Source of the DNA: Actinocatenispora sera
Lineage (GTDB): Bacteria > Actinomycetota > Actinomycetes > Mycobacteriales > Micromonosporaceae
Assembly: GCF_018324685.1 (NCBI RefSeq)
Contig: NZ_AP023354.1
Coordinates: 6,344,426-6,408,425 of the forward strand
Reading direction: 5' to 3'
DNA length: 64,000 bases
Positions within the stretch are counted from its first letter, which is position 1. Each line of letters begins with the position of its first letter. Both the position numbers and the translations under genes were made by a program. Below, in pieces: positions 52,799 through 59,884 of this stretch. The notes under the pieces were generated by a model that saw nothing but the letters and a program-made list of their open reading frames with translations, made no database searches and was not told the DNA's origin.

Positions 52799-53704
52799 AT
52801 GCCTACCAACACTTTCCCGAACGAGACCGGCACCGCCGCGGCGGGTACCTGGCGGCTCGGCGACCGGACCGTGCACCGGATGGGGTTCGGTTCGATGCGG
52901 CTGACCGCCGATCCGGACCCGGCCACCGCGATCCGGGTACTGCGCCGGGCCGTCGAGCTCGGCGTCGACCACATCGACACCGCCGCGTTCTACGTGTCTC
53001 CGGGCGGAACCCTGGGCGTGGGCACCGGACCGGCGCGCTACGCCACCGAGCTGATCCGCGCCGCGCTGGCGCCGTACCCGGCCGAGCTGGTGATCGCCAC
53101 CAAGGTCGGCTTCGCCGCCGCCGACGGCGAGTTGTCGGAGGCGAACGGCCCGGAACAGCTGCGCGCGCAGGTCGACGAGAACCTGCGCCGCCTCGGCCGC
53201 GACCATCTCGACCTGGTGAACCTGCGGATCGTGAAGCGGGCCGGCCGCGACTCGGTCGCCGAGTCGTTCGGCACGCTCGCCGAGTTGCGGGCCGCCGGCA
53301 AGATCCGGCAGCTCGGCCTGTCCAACGTACGGGTCGACCACCTCGACGAGGCGCAGCGGATCGCCCCGGTCGTCTGCGTGCAGAACAGCTACTCGCTGGA
53401 CCACAACCGCACCGACGACGAACTGGTCCGCGTCTGCGGCGAGCGCGGCATCGCCTACGTGCCGTTCTTCTCCCTCGCCGGCAGTCGCCGCGAGTCCGGC
53501 GCCAGCCACGACCACTCCGACGCGGTACACGCGGTGGCCCGCGCGCATCGGGCGACCCCGCAGCAGGTCCGGCTCGCCTGGGCGCTGCACCAGGGCCCGC
53601 ACGTACTGGCCATCCCCGGTACCGGCAACGTCGACCACCTGGCCGCCAACGTCGCCGCCGGCGCGATCCGCCTCACCGCAAGCGAACTGGCCACGCTGGG
53701 CTGA
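52799..53704 (+). CDS. Aldo/keto reductase
   Basis: 301 residues with the NADPH-dependent aldo/keto reductase barrel: VHRMGFGSMRLT, GVDHIDTAAFYVSPGG (catalytic Asp and Tyr), LVIATKVGF (Lys), DLVNLRIVKR and IRQLGLSNVRVDHLDEA, ending VLAIPGTGNVDHLAANV. The Asp-Tyr-Lys part of the tetrad is in place. The ATG at 52799 has no strong ribosome binding site. Short degenerate copies of its own 3' end follow the stop. Confidence 0.92.
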   Translation: MPTNTFPNETGTAAAGTWRLGDRTVHRMGFGSMRLTADPDPATAIRVLRRAVELGVDHIDTAAFYVSPGGTLGVGTGPARYATELIRAALAPYPAELVIATKVGFAAADGELSEANGPEQLRAQVDENLRRLGRDHLDLVNLRIVKRAGRDSVAESFGTLAELRAAGKIRQLGLSNVRVDHLDEAQRIAPVVCVQNSYSLDHNRTDDELVRVCGERGIAYVPFFSLAGSRRESGASHDHSDAVHAVARAHRATPQQVRLAWALHQGPHVLAIPGTGNVDHLAANVAAGAIRLTASELATLG

Positions 53705-53803
53705 CTCGCCGCCTCACGCCAAGCCAGCTGGCCACGCGGGGCTGACTCGCCGCCGGCGCGATCCGCCGCACCGCAGCCGAAGCGGGCCACGCTGGACTGA
53801 CCG
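53650..53803. repeat. Three degenerate direct repeats of the aldo/keto reductase 3' end
   Basis: GCCGGCGCGATCCGCC, followed by a TCACCGCAAGCGAACTGGCC-like stretch and CACGCTGGGCTGACTCGCCG, is repeated about three times with decay (53650-53705, about 53708-53755, 53750-53803). Each copy keeps the TGA of the gene. It looks like slippage duplication of the gene end. Confidence 0.68.
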
Positions 53804-53895
53804 GCCTGCGGCCCGCACCGGGTCCGGCACCGTCGGCGAACGCGACCCGCGCCACCGTCCGCGGAACGGGGAGCGGCTCGGGGGACGATGGTCGG

Positions 53896-54678
53896 ATGCA
53901 GATCTCGGCAATGGTGGCGCAGTTCCCGATCGGGTGGGACGTCGAGGCGAACCTGGCGGCGATCACCGCCGCGCTGGCCCAGGCCCGCCCCGGTGACCTG
54001 GTCGTGCTGCCGGAGGCGGCGGTTTCCGGGTACGGGCCGGACCTCGCCGAGCGGCTCGGTGCGCTCGACCCGGCACGCATCGATTGGGCCGTCGAACGGG
54101 TCGGCGAGCTGGCCCGGCGGTACCGGGTCGACGTGTGCTGCGGGTCGCTGCTGTACGAGCGCGGCGGCTGGTGGAACGCGGCGGTGTTCCTCGGCGCCGG
54201 CGGCGAACGCTGGGTCTACCGGAAGATCAACCTGGCCCGGATCGAGCAGGGCGTGCTGCGCGCCGGGGCCACCCTGCCGCTGCTGACCGTACGGCGGGGC
54301 GAGGCCGACGTGGCGATCGGCGTGCAGCTGTGTCGGGAGATCCGCTATCCCGAGCAGTGGCAGCAGCTGGCCCGGTCCGGCGCGCAGGTCTTCGTCTACC
54401 CGACCAACGCGGCCCACCGCGACGCGCCGGCCGGGGTGTGGCGCAGCCACCTGATCAGCCGCGCCGCGGAGAACCAGCGGTACCTGCTCGCCGCGAACCT
54501 CGCCGATCCCGACCAGCACTGCCCGACCATGGCGATCTCCCCGCACGGCGAGGTACTCGGCGAACTGGCGCCCGGCGAGACCGGCGTCCTGCCCGTCACG
54601 CTGGATCTGGCGCAGGTCAGCGACGGGAACCTCGACCAGCAGCGCCGCGACGTCGTCGACCTGCGCTACACCGGCTGA
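53896..54678 (+). CDS. Nitrilase-family carbon-nitrogen hydrolase
   Basis: 260 residues of the nitrilase superfamily. The catalytic triad is visible: Glu in VVLPEAAVSGYG, Lys in WVYRKINLAR and Cys in GVQLCREIRYPE. HLISRAAENQRYLLAAN and MAISPHGEVLGEL are the family's late strands. Size suits a single-domain amidase or carbamoylase; the substrate is unknown. The start follows a weak GGGGGACGAT. Confidence 0.92.
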   Translation: MQISAMVAQFPIGWDVEANLAAITAALAQARPGDLVVLPEAAVSGYGPDLAERLGALDPARIDWAVERVGELARRYRVDVCCGSLLYERGGWWNAAVFLGAGGERWVYRKINLARIEQGVLRAGATLPLLTVRRGEADVAIGVQLCREIRYPEQWQQLARSGAQVFVYPTNAAHRDAPAGVWRSHLISRAAENQRYLLAANLADPDQHCPTMAISPHGEVLGELAPGETGVLPVTLDLAQVSDGNLDQQRRDVVDLRYTG

Positions 54679-54696
54679 CCCGACGCCGCGAGGTGG

Positions 54697-54834
54697 TCAG
54701 ACGATGAGCATCTGGGCAAGCGCACCACGCACCTCGCGAAGCTGCTCGGCCGACAGCACGATGTCGGTGGCCGGCCGGCGGAACCGTTCGATCGACACGG
54801 TCCTGATCTGCTCCTCGTCACTCGCTCGCAGCAT
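54697..54834 (-). CDS. Possible 45-residue peptide
   Basis: A frame with coding-like content (MLRASDEEQIRTVSIERF, then LSAEQLREVRGALAQMLIV) on the minus strand between the nitrilase and TgpA genes. It has no ribosome binding site and could be the tail of a lost gene, since the in-frame sequence continues upstream for 11 codons to a stop. Confidence 0.35.
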   Translation of the reverse strand: MLRASDEEQIRTVSIERFRRPATDIVLSAEQLREVRGALAQMLIV

Positions 54835-54934
54835 CCAGCCAGGATGCTTGGTCGGATACGTCCTGCGTCAACGGATCCGGATACCTCGGCGGGAGCTGCT
54901 GCGACAGCATGGTCCCAGTCGGGGAGCCCGGGTG

Positions 54935-57253
54935 TCAGCGCCAGAACAGGGGGCGCGGGTCGAGGCGCCAGCGCAGCCGGGACAGCAGGCCGTGCCGGGA
55001 CCGCAGGCCGCGGTGGTAGTCGCGGGCCAGCTCCGCGGCGCGATCCGCGTCGGCCGGCGCGAACGTCACCTCGGGCGCGAACCCGACCGCGTTGACCACC
55101 TCGGCCAGCGGCCGCAGGTCCGGCAGCGGCGGCGTACCGGGCCGGTCGGGGACCCCGGTCGCGGCCAGCCGGGCGACCTCGGCGGCGCTGGCCGCGGCCG
55201 GCGGCCGGTGCCCGGCCAACCGCAGCGCCTCCCGGATCTCGGTCCAGGCGCCGAGCACCCGCTGCGCGGGGGTCCCGGTACGCAGCCGCCGGCCGCTGCG
55301 GCGCGACCGCAGCACCGGTACCGCGGCGACCAGCAGCGCCAGCAGCAGCGCCGCCGCGATCCCGCCGTACGCGCCGGGTGGCAGCGCCGGCCCGCCCGCC
55401 GCGGCGGCCGCCTTCGACGACCCGGACGGCCCCGGCGCCGGTTGGCTCGGTGCGGCGCTCGGCGCCCCCTGGTCGAGCTGCTGGCTCTTCTTGCTCTGCT
55501 CGCTCTTGGCCTGCGGGGTGTCCTCGTCCGGCGGGGTCGCACCCTTCTTCGCCACCGGCGTCGGGTCGAAGGCCACCCAGCCGTGCCCGGCGAGGTACAC
55601 CTCCGGCCAGGCGAACGCGTCACCGGAGGTGACCTGGTACCGGTGCGCGCCGATCCGCTTGCCGGCGTGGAAGCCGACCACCACCCGGGTCGGCAGGCCG
55701 ACAACCCGGCCCATGACCGCGAACGCCGAGGCGAACTGCTCGGAGGTGCCCCGCCCGCCGCCGGCCGACTTCTTCGTCAGCAGGAAGTGCTTGAGCGTCA
55801 CGTACCCGTTGCCGCTGGGCGCCTTCGACCAGTACTCGTACCTGGTGCGCAGCAGCTGCTCCAGCAGCAGCGCCTTCCGGTACGGGCCGGCGTTGCCGGC
55901 GGTGCGCTGCGCCAGCGTCACCAGGTCCGCCGGCGCCCCCGGCGGCACCGTCAGGTACCGCTGCGCGATGCCCGGCGGCACGCTGGCCGCGGCGAGCATG
56001 TCCGGGTCCTGCCGCGGCACCGCCGACACGGTCTGGTACGTCAGGCCCGGCTTCAGACCGTCCGGGGCGAGCACCGCGCCGGCGGCGGCGTCGTAGCCGA
56101 CCCGGACGCCGTGCACCTCGCGCGGCGCGGCCACCACCGGCAGCCAGCTGCCGCCCAGCGCGTCGACCGTGACCTGCTGCCGTACGGTCGTGGTCGCGTC
56201 GTCGAGGCCGGTCGGCGGCGGCAGCACCGCACCGGCCGACCGGTAGGTGCGGTCCGGCTGCCAGTTGATGCCGTCGAAGCCGGACAGCGTCGCCCACTGG
56301 ATCCGGGCCGGCTTGTTCGTGGTCACCTGCAGCAGGTTCTGGTGCGGATCCAGCGCCCACGCGCCGAGCATCCCCAGCGGGTTGAGCTGGTCGAGCTGCT
56401 GCTTCGGCGGCACCACGTAGCTGCGCGGATCGACCGGCTGCCGGTGGATCGCCGAGGCCACCACCGGTCCGCCGAACAGTGCCGCCGCGGCCAGCACCGC
56501 CATCACCACGATCGCCGAGGCGAGCCGGCGGGCGACGGCGAGCCGGCTGCCGCCCGCCGCGGGCAACCCGGCCGCCGCCGGATCCGGCTCGGCCCGTACC
56601 TGCCAGGGGCGGGCCGCCGCGGCCAGCAGCACCGCCAGCGCCACCGCGAAGCCGGCGACCGCCGGGTACGACACCGCACCGTTCGGGCCGACCAGGACCA
56701 GCGCACCCACCAGCAGCACCGTCGGCGGGATCGCGGCCAGCCCGGGGCGGCGCCGCGCGCCGGGGGCCGCCCGCAGCGGGCCCAGCAGTACCGTCGCGAC
56801 GGCCGCGGCGAGCCAGCACGCGGCGATCGGCAGCAGCACCGTGTCCGGCTCGGGCGGTACCGGGATCGCCGAGGTCAGGATGCGGGCGCCGGAGTTGCGG
56901 ACCGCGTCGAACAACGCGTCGCCGACCCCCTTGGTCGGGTCGCGCAGCGCCGCCGTCGCACCGACCAGGCAGGCCGCCAACCCGGCCAGCCCGGCCAGCA
57001 GTGCGAGCAGCGCCGGTGCCCGTACCAGCCGCAGCAGCACGGTCAGCGCCACCGCGCCGAGGGTCGCGCCGGCCAGCAGCACCGGCAGCTGGGTGCCGGC
57101 GAAGATCCGCGCCGCGAGCAGCCCCGCCACCATCGTCGCCGCGACGATCGCGACCAGCGCCACGACGATCGGCGTCGCCCGCAGCCGCTCGCCGGTCCGG
57201 CGCGTCGTGGCCGGCGCGGCCGGGTGCGGCCGTTCCAGCGGCGGGCTCACCAT
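54935..57253 (-). CDS. TgpA-like membrane protein with inactivated transglutaminase domain
   Basis: 772 residues. The N-terminal half has about seven to eight membrane helices (DUF3488-like). An extracellular transglutaminase-like domain lies at about 300-565, then a Pro/Ser linker, one more helix (about 645-665) and a cytosolic DUF4129-like tail. In active relatives the core reads CEQFA and DAHAW. Here it reads GTSEQFASAFAVMGR (Ser504 in place of Cys) and SGDAFAWPEVYL (Phe547 in place of His), while the Asp of FDPTP is kept. The gene overlaps DUF58 by 7 bases, and MoxR precedes, the conserved MoxR-DUF58-TgpA order. Confidence 0.9.
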   Translation of the reverse strand: MVSPPLERPHPAAPATTRRTGERLRATPIVVALVAIVAATMVAGLLAARIFAGTQLPVLLAGATLGAVALTVLLRLVRAPALLALLAGLAGLAACLVGATAALRDPTKGVGDALFDAVRNSGARILTSAIPVPPEPDTVLLPIAACWLAAAVATVLLGPLRAAPGARRRPGLAAIPPTVLLVGALVLVGPNGAVSYPAVAGFAVALAVLLAAAARPWQVRAEPDPAAAGLPAAGGSRLAVARRLASAIVVMAVLAAAALFGGPVVASAIHRQPVDPRSYVVPPKQQLDQLNPLGMLGAWALDPHQNLLQVTTNKPARIQWATLSGFDGINWQPDRTYRSAGAVLPPPTGLDDATTTVRQQVTVDALGGSWLPVVAAPREVHGVRVGYDAAAGAVLAPDGLKPGLTYQTVSAVPRQDPDMLAAASVPPGIAQRYLTVPPGAPADLVTLAQRTAGNAGPYRKALLLEQLLRTRYEYWSKAPSGNGYVTLKHFLLTKKSAGGGRGTSEQFASAFAVMGRVVGLPTRVVVGFHAGKRIGAHRYQVTSGDAFAWPEVYLAGHGWVAFDPTPVAKKGATPPDEDTPQAKSEQSKKSQQLDQGAPSAAPSQPAPGPSGSSKAAAAAGGPALPPGAYGGIAAALLLALLVAAVPVLRSRRSGRRLRTGTPAQRVLGAWTEIREALRLAGHRPPAAASAAEVARLAATGVPDRPGTPPLPDLRPLAEVVNAVGFAPEVTFAPADADRAAELARDYHRGLRSRHGLLSRLRWRLDPRPLFWR

Positions 57254-58416
57254 GCCGACACCGCATCCCAGCGGGCGCCGAACTCCTCGGCGTCGTTCGC
57301 GGCGAGGGTGATCACGCCGGGCAGCGCCCGCGCCGACAGCCGGTCGACCGCGCCGTGGCCGAGCACCGCCACCACCACGGTCGGGTACACGTCGCGCAGC
57401 AGCCCGATCGAGTCCAGCGACGCCGCGCCGCCGGCTCCGGTGACGAGCACCAGGGTGTCGCCGCGGTGCCGCTGCCGCAGCTTCTGCACGGCGGTGGGCA
57501 GCGCGCCGTCGCCGGGCGCCACCTCGGCCAGCAGATCCAGGTACGGCCGGGCCCGGCCGGCGCCGCCCCCGGCCTCGGCGCCGGTCAGGCTGCGCCCGCC
57601 GACCAGGTGCAGCTCCACGGTCAGGTCCGCGGTCAGCGCCGCCAGCAGCACCGACGCCGCCGCCGACACCGCCTCCTCCAGCGACTGCTCGGTGTGCGCG
57701 GACTCCCGGTCGTCGAGCAGGATCACGATCCGCGGCAGGCTGGTGTCCACGTGCTCGCGCACCATCAGCTCACCCACCCGCGCCGAGGTCCGCCAGTGCA
57801 CGTGCCGCAGGTCGTCTCCCGGCACGTACTCGCGCAGCGCGTGGAACGTGATCGAGCCGTACTGGACCGCGTCGACCACGCCGTCCAGGCTGCGGGCCGC
57901 GCCCACCGGGACCCGGGACAGCCGGTACGAGCGCGGATGTACCCACACCCTCGTGCTGTCGCCGAACGTCTTCGCCGCGCGTACCAGCCCGAGCGGGTCC
58001 TGCCGGGCCACCTCCAGCGGGCCGACGTCGAGCACGCCGCGCCGGTCGGTCGGCAGCAGGTAGCCGGTGCGGGCCACCCGCCCGGCCGGCAACCGTACCG
58101 GCGGGACCGCCACCTCGCTGTGCTCGCGGCGCTGCGACACCAGCCGCTCGGCGCCGGTCAGCCCCTGCACCCGGAAGCGGGCGGTCGAGGTCATCGCCAC
58201 CGTCGCCCGGCACGGTTCGCCGGCGACCACCCGGTCGGGTTCGATCTCGCGCTCGACGGTCAGCCGCGGCGGCCAGCCGGCCCACACCAGCGCGATCGCG
58301 AGCGCCAGCACCGCGACCACACCGAGGGCCGCAAGCTCCCGGTAGCCGGCCAGGAAGCCGCCCACCGCGAGTACCAGCCCGATCGCGCCGACCGCGATCC
58401 CTCGCCGGGTGGGCAT
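57247..58416 (-). CDS. DUF58 domain membrane protein
   Basis: 389 residues. Two N-terminal membrane helices lie within residues 5-47, then a beta-rich region. The DUF58 signature GSITFHALREYVPGDDLRHV with HWRTSARVGELMVRE follows at about 190-225, and a vWA-like end (PRIVILLDDRESAHTEQ). These proteins partner with MoxR ATPases, probably in folding or activating membrane complexes. It starts 2 bases after the MoxR stop and overlaps TgpA. Confidence 0.93.
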   Translation of the reverse strand: MPTRRGIAVGAIGLVLAVGGFLAGYRELAALGVVAVLALAIALVWAGWPPRLTVEREIEPDRVVAGEPCRATVAMTSTARFRVQGLTGAERLVSQRREHSEVAVPPVRLPAGRVARTGYLLPTDRRGVLDVGPLEVARQDPLGLVRAAKTFGDSTRVWVHPRSYRLSRVPVGAARSLDGVVDAVQYGSITFHALREYVPGDDLRHVHWRTSARVGELMVREHVDTSLPRIVILLDDRESAHTEQSLEEAVSAAASVLLAALTADLTVELHLVGGRSLTGAEAGGGAGRARPYLDLLAEVAPGDGALPTAVQKLRQRHRGDTLVLVTGAGGAASLDSIGLLRDVYPTVVVAVLGHGAVDRLSARALPGVITLAANDAEEFGARWDAVSAW

Positions 58417-58418
58417 GC

Positions 58419-59861
58419 TCAGCGGCGCCCGAAGGACTGGCCGCCGTCGGACTGCCCGTACCCGGGCTGCTCGGTCGGGCCACCGTCGAACCGCCCGTAC
58501 CCGGGCTGCTCCGGCCGGCCGCCCTCGGTGGCGTAGCCGGACGCACCGTACTGCCCGGTCACGCCGGCCTGCCCGGCCGCGCCCGGCGCCGGCTGGCCGT
58601 AGGTGCCGCCGGCCGCCCCGGACACCGGCTGCCCGTACGTCCCGCCGGACGTCGACTGGCCGTACGTGCCACCCCCGCCGGCCGCCCGGCCGTACGTGCC
58701 CGCTCCCGAGACCGGCTGACCGTAGGCGCCGGTGGCCCCCGAGGTCGGTGCCGCGGCCGGCTGAGCTGCCGACCCGGCGCCACCGACCGGCTGGGCCGGA
58801 CCCCCGGGCTGGGCCGGACTCCCGCCACCGGCGGGCTGGGCCAGACTCCCGCCGGCTGGCTGGGCCAGGCTGCCGCCGCCGGCTGGCTGTGGCACCGGCA
58901 CCTCGGCCAGCGCGCGCGCCACCACGTCGTCGGCCGACCCGCCGCGCAGCTGCGCGTCCGGGGTCAGCACCAGCCGGTGCGCGATCACCGGCGACGCGAG
59001 CGCCTTGAAGTCCTCCGGCAGCACGTAGCCGCGGCCCGACGCCAGTGCGTACGCCTGGGCGGCGCGGGTCAGCGCGATCGCGCCGCGCGGCGACAGCCCG
59101 AGCCGGACGTCGGCGTGGTTGCGGGTCGCGGCGGCCAGCTGCACGGCGTACGCGTACAGCGCCTCGTGCAGGTAGACCCGGTGGGTCAGCGCCGACGCCG
59201 CCGCCACCGTGTCGGTGTCGGTGACCGGCGACAGGTCGTCCGGCGAGCGCCGCGCCGCGCCGCCGCGCAGCACCTCGATCTCGCTCGCCTCGTCCGGGTA
59301 GCCCACCGACAGCTTCATCAGGAACCGGTCCAGCTGCGCCTCCGGCAGCCGGTACGTGCCGTCCATCTCGACCGGGTTCTGCGTCGCCACCACCTGGAAC
59401 GGGTTCGGCACCGGATGCCGCAGCCCGTCGACGGTGACGTGCCGCTCCTCCATGACCTCCAGCAGCGCCGACTGCGTCTTCGGCGACGCCCGGTTGATCT
59501 CGTCGCCGATCACGATGTTCGCGAACACCGGGCCCGGGTGGAACTCGAACTCCTTGGACGCCTGGTTGAAGATCGTCACGCCGGTCACGTCGGACGGCAG
59601 CAGGTCGGGGGTGAACTGCAGCCGCCGCACCTCACCCGACAGGCTCGCCGCCACCGCCCGGGCCAGCGTCGTCTTGCCCGTCCCCGGTACGTCCTCGATC
59701 AGCACGTGGCCGCCCGCGAACAGCGCCGTCAACGCCAGCCGTACCACCTCGGGCTTGCCCAGCACGACCTGCTCGACGTTGCGCTGCAGCGCGGTGAACA
59801 CCGACACGAAGCCGGCCACCTCACGCTGCTGCGGCGGCCCGTCCTGCCGCGGGTAACTCAC
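58419..59861 (-). CDS. MoxR-family AAA+ ATPase with long Gly/Gln-rich tail
   Basis: 480 residues. The AAA+ core is in residues 1-320: Walker A DVPGTGKTTLARAVA, Walker B IVIGDEINRASPKTQSALLE, sensor 1 VVATQNPVEMDGTYRLPEAQ and sensor 2 LGLSPRGAIALTRAAQAYAL. Residues after about 325 are repeats rich in Gly, Ala, Pro, Gln and Tyr, with units such as LAQPAGGGS and GTYGQPVSGA; most MoxR proteins end near 330. First of the MoxR-DUF58-TgpA operon. The tail is probably unstructured. Confidence 0.93.
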   Translation of the reverse strand: MSYPRQDGPPQQREVAGFVSVFTALQRNVEQVVLGKPEVVRLALTALFAGGHVLIEDVPGTGKTTLARAVAASLSGEVRRLQFTPDLLPSDVTGVTIFNQASKEFEFHPGPVFANIVIGDEINRASPKTQSALLEVMEERHVTVDGLRHPVPNPFQVVATQNPVEMDGTYRLPEAQLDRFLMKLSVGYPDEASEIEVLRGGAARRSPDDLSPVTDTDTVAAASALTHRVYLHEALYAYAVQLAAATRNHADVRLGLSPRGAIALTRAAQAYALASGRGYVLPEDFKALASPVIAHRLVLTPDAQLRGGSADDVVARALAEVPVPQPAGGGSLAQPAGGSLAQPAGGGSPAQPGGPAQPVGGAGSAAQPAAAPTSGATGAYGQPVSGAGTYGRAAGGGGTYGQSTSGGTYGQPVSGAAGGTYGQPAPGAAGQAGVTGQYGASGYATEGGRPEQPGYGRFDGGPTEQPGYGQSDGGQSFGRR

Positions 59862-59884
59862 TCACGTACTCCCGGTCTTGTCGA

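Noticed and set aside
54704-58063. 1119-codon plus-strand frame opposite TgpA and DUF58
   Set aside because: Shadow of two well-supported minus-strand genes.
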